64,000 nt of DNA from Mayamaea pseudoterrestris (lineage: Eukaryota > Bacillariophyta > Bacillariophyceae > Sellaphorales > Sellaphoraceae). Under the pieces are notes generated by a model. That model did not search any database, was not told the origin of the DNA, and saw only the letters and a list, made by a program, of their open reading frames with translations. Shown in pieces: positions 25,961-37,641 of this stretch (positions are counted from its first letter, which is position 1; every line of letters begins with the position of its first letter). The stretch spans positions 1 to 64,000 of the forward strand of contig BROI01000027.1 in assembly GCA_027923505.1 (NCBI GenBank). The letters run 5' to 3'. The translations under genes were made by a program, and so were the position numbers.

Positions 25961-28900
25961 TGAATACTCCGGCAACCGAAGGGCCACACGCGTCACAGTT
26001 CCATGTCACTCGTGCAATTACGTCTCGAAGCCCGTCCATGATGGATCGCGGTGCCAACGGTTCGATCGCTGGTAAGGACATGATTTGCTTGGATCGATCG
26101 ACGACTCAGTTTGCCGACGTTACCGGAATTGACAATCACATGATGCAAGGACTACCCATCGGAACATTCGCCGCCAAGATCTGGACGACGGAAGGGTACG
26201 TCATTGGCATTTTCTACCAGTACGCCGACGGAGGAACCGACGCGACCATTCATTCAGTCGTTCAGCTCAAGGACTTCGGAAACAAGGTATTCGACAAGGC
26301 AAGCGCACTTGGCGGACGGCAGCTCATGATTACACCCGAAGGAGCATTGATCCCATTCACGGTCCAGAACGGTTTGGTCCATTTGAAGATGCATCATTTC
26401 ACCGACGCCGAGTTCGACACGTTGCCGCACGTCGTCATGACAGCAGACACGCCTTGGGATCCGTCAAAGTACGATGGAGACCTTAATGACGATTCGATCC
26501 AAGCGGAAATTGAAACCGCGACGGACGATCACGAAGCGCCAACACTACTAGTCAACAACACCCAAGTCAACGGAAACGCGCAAGACGAATATCCCGAAGA
26601 CCTTTCAGTCGAAACACTCAACGTCGTCTCATGGAACGGACTCGAAACCCACTGAAGGGAGCACTTCAGCGACGAGTCGGACCCTATGCAAGTCGAAACC
26701 GAGGGTCCATCCGAGCGCATTGCCGACATTGTACCCGACGACGCTTCTTACAACACGAACCCACAACAGGATGACATTTCACTACCCTCACTACTTTCAC
26801 GCGGAACCATATCGACATCCGGATCAAGCCATGCTCCGAATCCCAACGACGCAACGTTCGAATACGAAGACACTGCCGGGGAAATGTACGATCCGTACGA
26901 GCTGCAGGTCAATGCCGCAATTGTAGAAGCTGGAGGCAATCCATATTCTGGACTAGCCGGCCGACCGGCACGCACTGTGGTTCCTACGCGACCAGATTAC
27001 CAAATGCTTCGTCCCAACGATTTCTACCCACCGATCGTATCAAAGAGACTCTCAAGAACACTACCCAATTCTATCGCGCCGAGCAACGTTTTCCTCAGCG
27101 ACGCCATTTGCGTACTCGTTTCCCGGGTGCGAATGTTTGTCGACTACCTGAAGAAGTTGCAATGGACACACTATTCTCCGACACACCCGCACTCAACGAT
27201 GGTATTCCTGGACATGCCGGATGCCAAGCAGCGCAACTATACGTTTGCATGCAGAGCCGATTGATTCGCGTCTACCCGATGGCGAACAAGGGACAAGTTC
27301 CGTCGACGCTCATGCAGTTTATCAACGATTGCGGTGCTCCACTCGGTCTAATATCAGACGGAGCCAAGGAAGAAAACAGCCTAGCGATTCGAGAAATCGA
27401 ACGCCAGTTTATGATCCGTAAGCACTGGGTCAGCGAACCGGAAAACCAACAGCAGAATCCAGCGGAACGCGTTATCGGCGACGTCGAGCGCACTGTCAAT
27501 GTCAACATGGATCGAACCGGATCGCCTGCACCAACCTGGCTGCTATGCACTCTACACATCGTAGCTCTACTCGCCCTCATGTCCCAGTCACGTCTCGGTG
27601 GCATGACCCCATATCAAAAGGTATACAATGAAGTACCCGATATCTCTGCCTACCTCAACTACCACTGGTGGCAGCCCGTTCGATACAGCGCAAACTCTAC
27701 ATCGCTCAACCAAACCAATGAGCGCGCTGGACGTTTCGTCGGGGTAGCTGATAACGTCGGTGATGCTCTAACGTACTGGGTCTTGGACGAGGAAACACAT
27801 CAAGTTGTCGCCCGAAGCATTGTAACGGCTCGTCGAGACGATCTTAATCCAAACATCCGTCTTGATTTACCACAAGTCGAAGCTTCTCCCGAAGGCGACA
27901 TGTTCGTATACACCGAAGGTGGACTCCAAGAGAGCTTCCAACTCGGCACCCAAAGCTCCGAAGAAGAGGGGCTACCCACTGATGAACCCGTTCCTACTGA
28001 AACGGCCGACGACGGACCCGAGTTCTACTTCGGAGATGAACCATTCGTCGGAAGCAGTCCCTACCAGCGGCCGCCATCAGCCCGTCCTCAAGCGCATCCA
28101 CGCGGACCAATCGATTTACTACCTGCATTCTCACCTGAAGAACTTGTCAATCAAACGTTTACTTGGCATACTCAGGATGGGGAGCCCATGCGAGCCGAAA
28201 TCGTTCGCAAGCTCGAAACCATGGACGCAGCCAACCATCATAACATCAAGTTCCTACTCAAAATCGGCGAAAACGAAGCTGAAGAAGTCATCGATTACAT
28301 CCGACTCTGCGAATTGTTCGAAAAGGACCAAGCAGCAAAGGTAAACGATCCTGAACACAACTGGACGTTTAAAGCAATCCTATCGCACGAAGGGCCACTC
28401 ACAAAGCAATCCGACGGATGGAAAGGCTCCATGTATAACATCAAAGTCGTGTGGGAAGACAACTCAACGACTTGGGAGCCATTGAACGCTTTAGCACGCA
28501 ACGACATCATTTCCTGCGCTCGCTACGCCGAGGCGAACGGACTACTCAACAAGAAAGGCTGGAAGTTCCTACGTGACGCAGCCCGACGCGCACGTATCGC
28601 CCGTCGAACCGTAAACCAAGCCAAGCAACGACGCAGCATTCGACACAAGTTCGGCGTCAAGGTACCACGCGATCCAAAGGAAGCTCGAAAGTTCCAAGAA
28701 GAACTCCGGCATACCAAATGGACCGACGCAGAGAAGGTAGAGCTGTCAAGCCTGTTCGAATACGACACCTTCATTGATCTCGGATTGAATGCCGCGCCTC
28801 CCGAAGGCTATCAAAAGATTCGCACTATCTGGGTCTACGACTGCAAGCAAGACTTTCATCACAAGGCTCGGATGGTTGCTGGTGGACACCTTACTGATCC

Positions 28901-30427
28901 TGTCGACGACTCATACTCGAGCGTCGTTTCACTCGAATCGCTGCGCCTAGCGCTGGCGATAGGGGAGTTGAATGGACTCACTCCCATGGTAGGCGACATC
29001 GGAAATGCTTACCTCAAAGCCAAAACCAAAGAAAAGATTTACTTCATCGCTGGACCTGAGTTCGGCGACTTGGAAGGCCACACACTCATCATCTACAAAG
29101 CACTCTACGGCCTACGCACAAGCGGAGCACGATTCCACGAGCGGCTCGCGGACGCGCTATGAGCGGAAGGCTTCAAAGCCTCGTACGCCGATCCAGACGT
29201 TTGGATTCGCGATGCTGGCCATTGTTACGAATACATTTGCACTTACGTCGACGACCTTATGGCAATCATGATTGACCCGGGCGCATTCTACGACATTCTT
29301 CGCAACAAGTACAAGTTCAAGCTCAAGGGCGTCGGATGCCCAGAGTACCATCTAGGCGGCGACTTCGGACGCGACCCTGACGGAACATTATTCTGGGGCA
29401 CCAAGACCTACATCACCAAGCTTCTAGCCAACTACGAGCGTACATTCAACAGACCACCACCAAAGTACAGCTCTCCACTCGACTCTCATGACCACCCGGA
29501 ACTCGACCAGACGTCTCTTTTAGGGGAGTCGGACATTAAGATCTACCAATCGTTTGTCGGAGCCCTTCAGTGGGCGATCACCCTTGGCCGATTCGATATC
29601 TGCAGTGCCACCGCCTGCCTGTCACGCTTCCGCGGACAGCCTCGCATTGGACACCTCGACCGAGTCAAGCGTGTATGCGGCTACCTTCGCAAGTTTCCCG
29701 AGGCAGCCATCCGATTCACACCAGTGGCCGCAGAACGAAATCATCTTCGGCGACTCACCAACCTATGACTGGCAACAAACCGTCTACGACAACCCCAAGG
29801 AAGAGGTCCTTTCACTCTGGCCGAAACCAAAGGGCAAGACAGTTCGCCTTACTACCCTCAAAGATGCCAACCTGATGCATTGCAAAGTCACCGGCAAAGC
29901 ATGCACTGGAATCCTTCACTTCATTCAGCAGACTCCGTTCAAGTGGTTTGCCAAACTTCAAGATACCGTCGAACACGCGACCTTTGGCTCTGAACTCATG
30001 AGCGGACGCGTTGCAACCGACCATATCCTAGGCATACGCGTCACTCATGGCAATGGGTGTTCCCATCGAGTCCTCATCATGGCTACTCGGTGATAACCAA
30101 TCAGTCATCACGCAGTGTACAGTGCCTACATCCACACTCACCAAGCGCCACAATTCCCTCGCATATCACCGTATCCGGTGGTGTGTAGCAGCCGGAATTA
30201 TCAAGTTCGTCAAGATTGCTGGCAAGGAAAACGCTTCCGACGCTTGCAAATACCTACCCTACATCGACGCATGGCCCCTACTCAAACCATTACTGTTCTG
30301 GCGTGGCGAAACCTTGGATCCTGGAGAACTCGAATTCTACCTTATGGACCCGTCGCTGCCTCAAGGGGAGCCGACTCCAGGGGAGCTCATTGAGCTTACA
30401 CCTGTCCTGGCACACCTACAAGGGGAG
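25961..30427 (+). pseudogene. Element A pol region: PR-IN-chromo-like-RT-RH (fossil)
   Basis: The aspartic protease motif DRGANGS lies near 26,045. The integrase core is at about 27,150-27,700, with the SDG acidic site near 27,355 and NPAER near 27,455. No HHCC zinc-binding stretch is evident ahead of the core. A chromodomain-like module with KVVWEDNSTTWEPL lies near 28,440-28,490. Reverse transcriptase occupies about 28,620-29,400, with KARMVAGGHL, DIGNAYLKAKTKEKIYF, KALYGLRTSGARFH and the catalytic YVDD near 29,245. An RNase H-like carboxyl region runs to about 30,400. The family is CoDi-like Ty1/copia. It carries a few breaks. Confidence 0.88.
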
Positions 30428-30828
30428 TGTCACAATGACGATCTAGTCCAGTCGCTTGACGCGAACCTAGACGTCGCCGGGGGCGCACGAGCATAGTACT
30501 CGAACCTCCGTTGCGGTACCAGAAAAGACATCTACTCACAACTACGTCATTGAAATATTGCATGTGTGCCAGCCGCAGGCACGATTAAACAAGATTAGTA
30601 TTCACTATCGTGAATGGTCTTGAAAGAGCCATCTGATCAATCGCTCTTTCTCGACCGATCGTAAATCAACTCACTTTCTAGAGAACTGCTTAATCAATTA
30701 GCATTTTGTAGGATAAGACCCCTGTAGGATAAACCAAGGTAAAGGACTGATCATCCCACTCACTTGGAAACCGACTACAGAGGGTGAGGAATCGTTGCAG
30801 CCGTACGAACTGGAACTGCATCGTGTCA
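30428..30828 (+). repeat. 3' LTR of element A
   Basis: 401 bp, TGTCACAATG to ATCGTGTCA, directly after the purine-rich tract. Only three transition-type differences from the 5' LTR were seen, at 30,697-30,705 and 30,756. Immediately downstream, GAACACGACACAG matches the integrase-region sequence of element B (GAATACGACACAG near 51,595), so element A abuts a B copy. Confidence 0.93.
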
Positions 30829-33651
30829 GAACACGACACAGTTATTCCGTGCATCGGCACACACCCCATTTCGCCAACACTTTAAGTCGCAATTCCCTGC
30901 CGCCAACGTGATTCGTTTCCACAACGATACGGCGACAGATACCTGGTTTTCCAAGGAAGCCGCCTTTAACGACGGAATCCGCGGCCATGGCTGATGCAAG
31001 ATGATGCAATTGTTTGTTGGCAAGAAGAGTTTGCTGACAAAGGGGTACCCACTGAGAACCGAGAGTGACATGCCCATGGCGCTCGAAGACTTCATTCGAG
31101 ACATTGGCGCTCCCAACTTGCTCATTAGCGATAACTTGCGAGTGCAGCTCGGGAAGCAAGTTGAAACCTTGTTGCGATTCTACGCGATTCGTGACCAACA
31201 GAGCGAGCCCGGATACCAGAACCAGAACCCTGCTGAGCGTCGCATCCAAGAAGTCAAGTCATCAGTCCAGAACATCATGAACCGTACGGGCGCACCTGCT
31301 GGAGCCTGGCTTCTATGCGCACTGTACGTAATCACCTTATTCAACAATCTGGCGACCGAGTCCCTCAACTGGAAGACCCCTACTGAAGCCGCCTTCAACC
31401 GAGTACCCGACATTTCGCCGTTCCTGCAGTTCAGGTTCTGGGAATGAGTCCTGTACGAAGCTGGAGCCGACGAGCCGCCAACATTTCCTCACACCAAGGA
31501 AGCAGCAGGACGCTGGGTCGGCATTGCAGAGAACAAGGGTGACATCCTCACATACCAAGTCCGATCCGATTGGACTGGAATGGTTGTTGTACAATCCAAC
31601 GTTCGTCCCTTCTCCGAAGGACGTAACCTACGCGCTGAAGCCGAAAGCGCTCCTGAACCCAAGTCCGAACAACCATTGTTCGCGGAACCTGTCTTCGACG
31701 CGCGCCCTGCACGTGAACGAGTCCAAGTCAAAACTGTCGACGAGTTTGACGATGAGTATGACCTAGCCAGTCCGGTGTTTGAACACAACCTTACACCGAC
31801 CCCAGCGCCTGATTCTGGGGGAACCGTGGATGAAGACTCATTCACATTGTAAAGCACTGCCGAGATAGCCAGTTTGGATCCCGACGGACCCATGCCATCC
31901 TTTACTCTGGCTGAACTGATGGGATGCACTGTCCTTCTTGACGAGGAAGACGGCTCCACGCGGCGTTACAAGGTTATCGAGCAACTGAACGATTGCGATG
32001 AAGCCAACCATAAGATTATCAAGTTCCGATTGAGCCTCGGTGACGGCGACGTCAACAAGCTTATTACCTACAACGAACTAGCCGACCTGTGCGAGCGGCA
32101 AGATTCTTTACGACTGGGGGACGATGACAACGACGACCAGTACTACAAGTTTGATTTCATTGACGGACATGAAGGTCCACTGACACAAGCCAACGCTACA
32201 TATCACGGCTCATCCTACAACTTGCTCATCCAATGGGCAAATGGCGAGAAGACCTGGGAGCCACTCGCATTGATTATCAAGTCCGACCCTGTTACCATTG
32301 CCGAGTATGGCAAGCGCAAGGGTATGCTGGACAAGGATGGATGGAAGCGCTTGAGGCGCATGGCAGGACGCACTAAACTGTTTAACCGCATGTGCAAGGC
32401 TACCGATGGAACCCTCTGCATGAGCGCAAAGCTTTCAAGAGTTTGGCTGTTCAAGTACTAGAAACCATGTTGGCGAAGGAAGCCACCGCGTCGACGAACG
32501 GGACCACCCTTGACCTGACGCCGAAGAGCTGGATGCCCGTGGCATTCAACAGTACCACTTTCTTATCGGTGCCCTCCAGTGGGCAGTGACTGTCGAACGC
32601 TTCACATTCATTGTTCCGACTGACGACTCGGCCCGACCGCGCCGGGGACACCTGACCGAGCCAGCGAGACTGCGGTTACCTAGCCCGGCGTTGTACTCTA
32701 TGCGAAGCATCGAACGATAGCACGAGCGAACTCACTACAAGTATGGCTGCGATGTCCACTCGAGGCCAAGAGCTTCCAAACAAGGACAATGCCGGTCCCG
32801 AGTTGGACCATTGAAGGCCATACCTTGGTCATCTACAGCGCACTTACTGGATTGCGCACTTCTGGCGCCGCGTTGGCATGGCACTTTGCCGAACCAGACG
32901 CCCGTCGAATGGTTCTGCAAGCGTCAGAATACTGTCGAGACTGCAACGTACGGATCCGAGTTCGTCGTTGCCAAGACCGCGACGGAACAGATTATGGATT
33001 TCCGATACTCCCTATGCATGTTGGGAGTACCTTTGAGTGGACCAGCCTGGATGTTCGGTGACAACGAAAGTGTCAAGAAGTCGTCAACTATCCCGCACTC
33101 CACACTTTCTAAGCGACACAATGCGCTCGCCTACCACCGAGTTCGCGAGGCCATTGCAAGCAATGTTTTGTACTTTGAACACATCTTTGGCAAGCAGAAC
33201 GTCGCCGACATTCTTACCAAGTTCTTGCCGCACGCCACGTTCCGCCCGTTGATCATTCCGATTCTTTTCTGGAAGGGTGATACGGCAAACCGATCGTTGT
33301 CACAAGCCTAGATCAAGGGGGATGACACAATATTATTGAGTTGAGTTGACCTGCGTCTCATGACAAGACGGTTAGCTACCTGTGTTTTGTATGCATTTAA
33401 TCCTGTGCAGGGTTGAGTCACACATGTGACCAAATCCTCACATACATGAGTGAAATCACTGACGATCGAGGCGTGAACCTCGACCGTGAACCCAGTGAGA
33501 ACGAGAAGGAAGCGCACGAGTAGAGTAGCGAGTAACATGCACTATTCTAGCAATTGAGTTTGTTTGTTTGCTTTACGCTGGACGAAGAGGTTGATCGCTC
33601 CTAGTCCATTGTAGTCGCTGGAATAAACGTTCGTCTGATATTATCGTGTCA
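30829..33651 (+). mobile_element. Copia family B, 3' portion with LTR (fossil)
   Basis: Right part of a family B copia, closely related to the tandem copies at 48,442-61,516. The integrase core is visible at about 30,900-31,440, with LISDN and QNPAERR. A linker and chromodomain-like module (NLLIQWANGEKTWEPL) lie near 32,215-32,270. A reduced and rearranged RT portion and the RNase H end (GDNESVKKSSTIPHSTL and KQNVADILTKFLPH) run to about 33,311. The 5' LTR, gag and protease are absent because the copy starts abruptly at the element A LTR. It has many breaks and is older than the tandem pair: its LTR differs from theirs at about seven positions. Confidence 0.88.
33324..33651 (+). repeat. LTR of family B (3' LTR of the partial copy)
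   Basis: About 328 bp, TGACACAATATTATTGAG to GATATTATCGTGTCA. The ends form a 6-bp inverted repeat, TGACAC/GTGTCA. It is preceded by the purine tract ATCAAGGGGGA. It is about 98% identical by eye to the LTRs at 48,442 and 61,188. Confidence 0.93.
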
Positions 33652-33719
33652 CTGGCATCCAATGTACTGAATGAACTATAAGGAGACAACAGGTCTGGTG
33701 CGGTATAACCATCAATGTG

Positions 33720-34700
33720 GAAGTTTGTAAAGGGTTGCCATGTCTGTCAAACGTGTAAGGTGACTTGACCGAAATATGGACATAAGCTGTTGCTTGAGGA
33801 GAACTTACATTCTTGGCACACACTTAGGTCTGCATGGATCTTATTGGTATTGAAAGGGAATTGAATGCTCTAAATTCATCAAGGTCCCAAAAGCACGGCT
33901 CAAACGGAAGCGCGGCTCTATCCTCAATCCGTTGTATTATACACAACCATGGAAGCGACTTTATAGGGAAACAGTTTAAAGAACTTGAACAATCATCGCG
34001 GCTATTCAGATGGAGCAGCTTTACCAGGTACTACCAACCTATTATAGAGTGTCGTCTTAAACAATGACGGCTGGAGCAAATGAGCCAGCGTCAATAACCA
34101 CAAGGACATGGGGTTTGACTAGTGTCGGAGGAATAAACAGTTGGATCCATCGGGTATTAATTGGCCATCACAAGCAAAGCAAAGGCAGTTGATGCGGCTT
34201 TCAATTGAGTAGGACTAACTGTATCATCGTCATATGTTTGTAACAATATAACCTTGACAGTGCTAGGCATTAATCTTTGCAGTGCTTTGTTGCCAGTGCA
34301 GCTGCGGAAGGATGCAGTTGAATTGCCAATGATGCCTCTTTTTGGCCTTTGTTGATTGGTTTCAGGTCCCAGGCCTCGCTCTTGAAAATCCAATGGCTTG
34401 TTACTTGTAGTAGGCAATCACCACAAAGTGTCCAATACAAACACACATCAGTCCCGCCATGCTCTGTTCTGCTGCAAATGCATAGTTCACCACACCCCTA
34501 TACCCTTTATAGCTGGACCCATAGTAACAGTAACAGTGGTATTCCTTGGTGTCAGTTTGCCGAGTGAAGTCTGACACAAATGGGCAAGAAAAGCCTAATC
34601 AAAGCTGCATACAGTAATACAACAGACAGGACATATCATAACGCTTAGCTCGTTAAGGTGATAGGCGACGTTATCACGGGTCGGTGAGCCGATTTGGTTA
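33720..34700 (+). mobile_element. Decayed Ty3/gypsy-like integrase remnant (fossil)
   Basis: Weak but ordered plus-strand motifs of a gypsy-type integrase. A zinc-finger-like CHVCQTCK followed by KYGHKL lies near 33,735-33,795. A CMDLIG start of the core lies near 33,832. HNHGSDFIGKQFKEL, resembling the DNG-SEF-GK-F integrase core motif, lies near 33,940-33,985. A tail resembling the K-LI-N-R-H-GD-V pattern that precedes the integrase end lies near 34,585-34,680. No LTRs or other domains were found. It is heavily decayed and clearly old compared with elements A and B. The assignment rests on motif order only. Confidence 0.5.
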
Positions 34701-34962
34701 CTCAACTACAGCTGTCGTTCATCTCCAATAGAAAGTTCTTGTCGACTCAGGAGCAAACTCTGCAACTAGACAAATAAAGTTACTGTGCCTTTGATACTTC
34801 CTAAATTACCTTAACAGTCTTCATAAAGCTTACAGAAGAAAAGATATTGACCACTAGTTAGTTTTCTGCCATTACAGCTAACGGTGCTTACGGGGACCAT
34901 GTTATTGACTGCACCCACTGCACAGAAAAGGAAGGCTCTCCTACCAATTATTTCTTGTATCA

Positions 34963-36400
34963 CGACACAAGAAATGGTTGCTGAATTGCTTCGGAGGGTT
35001 GGATGCAATCTTCAGGTTGGTAGGCCAGCATCTTGTTAATGAAATTGGCAAAATTGTCTTTCTCATTGGAATTCTCGCCGTTCTGTGCATCGCGAGCCGT
35101 AAAGACTTTGCGGAGATTTGAAATTGGATTCATGCATAGAACTAGCGACATAGTTTTTGACTCCGACAATGCGTTCAATGCATTTTTGCCTCCAGATTTT
35201 ACGGAACGGTGTTGCTGCCACTCCTCACTTTCCGGTTGCCCCGAAACATGGCAAAAGAATAGAAATTTAGTAATTCCAGTCTTTGCCAGCATTTGTGGCA
35301 GGCATTATGCCCAGAACTCTGGCAATAGTATGCATCTGATCAACAATGTCATTTCCCGGAAAAAGTGGGCCTCCTGGATGCAGCTCGGCTAGCGTGCACC
35401 CAAGACTCCACATGTCGATTGCACCACTATAAGGTGCCATATTTAGCAACACTTCTGGTGCCCAATAGTGACGCAATTGAACGTATGACTCCAGATGCTT
35501 GTCGGATGAACACATGACCATTCCAAAATCAAGCAATTTAATTTTAAAGCGCTTCTGTGGATCCCACAACATGATTTTCTCTGGCTTAGCGAAAAGCCCA
35601 ACGAACTGCCAACCTTTTTTTAATGGACCGCTCGTTTTAATTGGAGCGCTAAGTGTAAACTTTGGGACAGCATTTCAAACACAAGACATTGATTATCCCC
35701 GTGCATGAAGTGGACCAAGAGTTGAACTGTAGACATGACAATGACAGCGGCGTGAGATCAGAAAACAAATGTCACAAGCACAAACACTTTCTACAAAGCA
35801 CGTGAAAGCAGTCACTCTCATACCAAGGTGAACCTTTTTGGAAAATTCTTTCAACAAAGCAATATATACTTCCGTGACATTCTCATTCTTGAACTTGGAC
35901 AGTTTGATGGCCACATCCCACTGGATTTCCACATCCTGAGCCCAAACAACTTGACCATACAAACCCTTGCCAATTTGCTCAATGATCTTGAACCAATTAT
36001 AAATCAGCTTGCCGCATTGACTGTCATGATTCTTATTGTCCCTGTTGCTGTTGACTATGCTCCTTTCTGCGACAGCTCCGATTGCAGTAGATCGAAACGA
36101 TACAGATGCTTGCTGTTGTTGATGCTGCAGCTCAGGCTGCGGAATAGCTCATCCTGCTTTTTGGAGTTGTCACAATTCTCATTGTCCCCGTTGCTGTTGG
36201 CTGTGCTCCTCTCTGCAGCAGCACCAATCGCAGTAGATTGAAATGATACAAATGCTTGCTGTCCATGATGCTGCAGCTCAGGCTGTGGGAATAGCTCATC
36301 CTGCTTTTTTAAGTTTAATGCATTGCTGTGCTTGCTCGTTTCCATTAAAGCAGATGGGCAAGTCAGAGCAGATGGCAGTTGATGATTCAAAATTGGGGGA
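34963..36400 (-). pseudogene. DYRK/YAK1-type protein kinase pseudogene
   Basis: Host-type Ser/Thr or dual-specificity kinase on the minus strand. An amino-terminal extension contains a tandem 49-residue (about 147-bp) duplication at about 36,020-36,310, with the word KKQDELF in both copies. The N-lobe has IGKGLYGQVVWAQ and the VAIK lysine (about 35,830-35,970). A GT-AG intron of 97 nt fits 35,727-35,823 and joins KKVHL to VQLLVHFMHG. After LVFEMLSQSL, a stop (35,620-35,622) and loss of the segment that should hold the HxDLKPEN loop leave only AKPEKIML. The DFG (LLDFG), HYWAPEVLL and DMWSLGC motifs follow intact. A frame change near 35,290 precedes the carboxyl end, FANFINKMLAYQPEDCIQPS. A one-base loss in the second amino-terminal repeat also shifts frame. 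The missing catalytic Asp argues against activity. The upstream end is cut by copia C. Confidence 0.82.
36020..36310 (-). repeat. 147-bp tandem duplication in the kinase amino-terminal region
   Basis: Two adjacent copies with a step of about 147 bp. For example CTGCAGCTCAGGCTG lies at 36,125 and 36,271, and ATTGTCCC(C/T)GTTGCTG at 36,034 and 36,181. A multiple of three (49 codons) suggests it arose while the kinase was still coding. The copies have since diverged by about 10%. Confidence 0.8.
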
Positions 36401-37641
36401 CGAACATCATATGGCACTCCTGGTTGCTGCATGTCCCAGCTCTGGCAGCACGTCCAGGGCATCCCCAAGATACCTCTCAAGGATGGACTCGATACATGCC
36501 CCACCTGCCAACAGGCTAAGCTGACTTGTGCCACCCGCGGTCATGACGACTTTAGCCGTGCGACCGTTCCCTTTCAAGGCCTTTCCATCAAACTCCAACC
36601 GGGTCCGCAATCTTACCAGCGTAAACGGCGAGACCTGCTACTGTTTGATTGAAGACCATTACTCTGGCGCCCTGTTCACGCACACTTTTTTGTACCAAAG
36701 CACCACCCATCGCGTATCTCGACAAGTTTCTTGCTGCTCACAACCCAGGAGATGGATGTGATCGCTACGTCCGCTTTGACCTAGGTGGCGAGCTGGGCTG
36801 ATGCACGGCGCTTGTGGAACTGTTCACCACTGCTGGCTATGCTGTCGAAACCACTGTACCTGATTTGTCTCATCAGAACGGCCCCATCGAGCGGCCTCAC
36901 CGGTCCTTTGCCGCTGGAGTACAGACCTTCGTAATTGGCGCCACCCATGAACCAAAATACTGGCCGTACGCACTACATCATTATCTGCGTGTCTTTAATG
37001 CCACCATGCCTCGTGGCGATGACTGCAAGACTCCTTTTGAGCTCTGTGCTGGCCATCAGCCTGACATAACACATTTCAAAAGGTTTGGCTGTCGCCTCTA
37101 CGCTCTGCCCAGCCACGGTCACTCCACCAAGACATTGAACGAAGCTCGCACTGGTGTCTTCCTTGGGTATGCCCGTACCACAAACAATGCATTATATCTT
37201 GACCTCGCTAATGGCCAAGTAAGAACATGCCAGCATGCCGCCTTTGATGAGTCCTTTATCAATCTGCCATTCCATCTTAAACCTCCCAATGCTCGACGCC
37301 TTGATGCCCTTTGCGACTACACAGAAGACCCCAACAAGGTGCTTCTCATTGATCCTACTGACCTTGATCAGGCACTCCTCAAACTCGACATTTTTACCAC
37401 ACATGTTCTATACGACCACCTCTATTACCCTCCCCTTGCGCAACGGAACCGTTGCAGGCCATACGTTTCCGCTATTCATGCCCTTCATTCTACTCAGTTT
37501 TGCAGCCTCCCGGCGTTCCGCAAGAAATTTGTCGGTGCCTACGTTGCCGCTGTTAATGGCACCGTTGACAACGTCCATACTCAGCTCGCAATCCTTGCCA
37601 CCGCCGCCCTCCACACCGGCGTTACACTGGAACTGGCTCCC
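36401..37641 (+). mobile_element. Copia family C, integrase part (fossil)
   Basis: Plus-strand Ty1/copia fragment of a family distinct from A and B. The GAG-pre-integrase zinc region ends DTCPTCQQAKLT near 36,500. The integrase core spans about 36,620-37,080, with DLSHQNGPIERPHRSF and the YWPYALHHYLRVFNATMPRG stretch. The conserved post-core KRFGCRLYALPSH and GVFLGYARTTNNALYLD follow near 37,080-37,200, then a linker. No gag, protease or 5' LTR is present on the left. On the right it stops at an antisense B fragment, and the family's RNase H resumes at 41,287. Broken, with a few interruptions. Confidence 0.85.

Larger units (their letters stand above)
21597..30828 (+). mobile_element. Ty1/copia element family A (CoDi-like), young but broken
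   Basis: Two 401-bp direct LTRs (21,597-21,997 and 30,428-30,828) differ at only three positions that I can see, about 99.3% identity, so the pair is young. Domain order is gag, aspartic protease, integrase, a chromodomain-like module, reverse transcriptase and RNase H. That order, with IN before RT, defines Ty1/copia. The 3' LTR is preceded by a purine tract, ACAAGGGGAG. The interior is unusual: a second, diverged copy of the 3' half of an LTR and of gag lies between the first gag and pol. The coding parts carry several breaks. The left flank is satellite and the right flank is element B sequence, with no target-site duplication, so the two ends probably do not come from one simple insertion. 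Confidence 0.92.

Noticed and set aside
34737-34781. LVDSGANSAT as a retroviral-type protease near the gypsy-like remnant
   Set aside because: The motif is isolated, lies downstream of the integrase remnant where protease is not expected, and is short enough to arise by chance.
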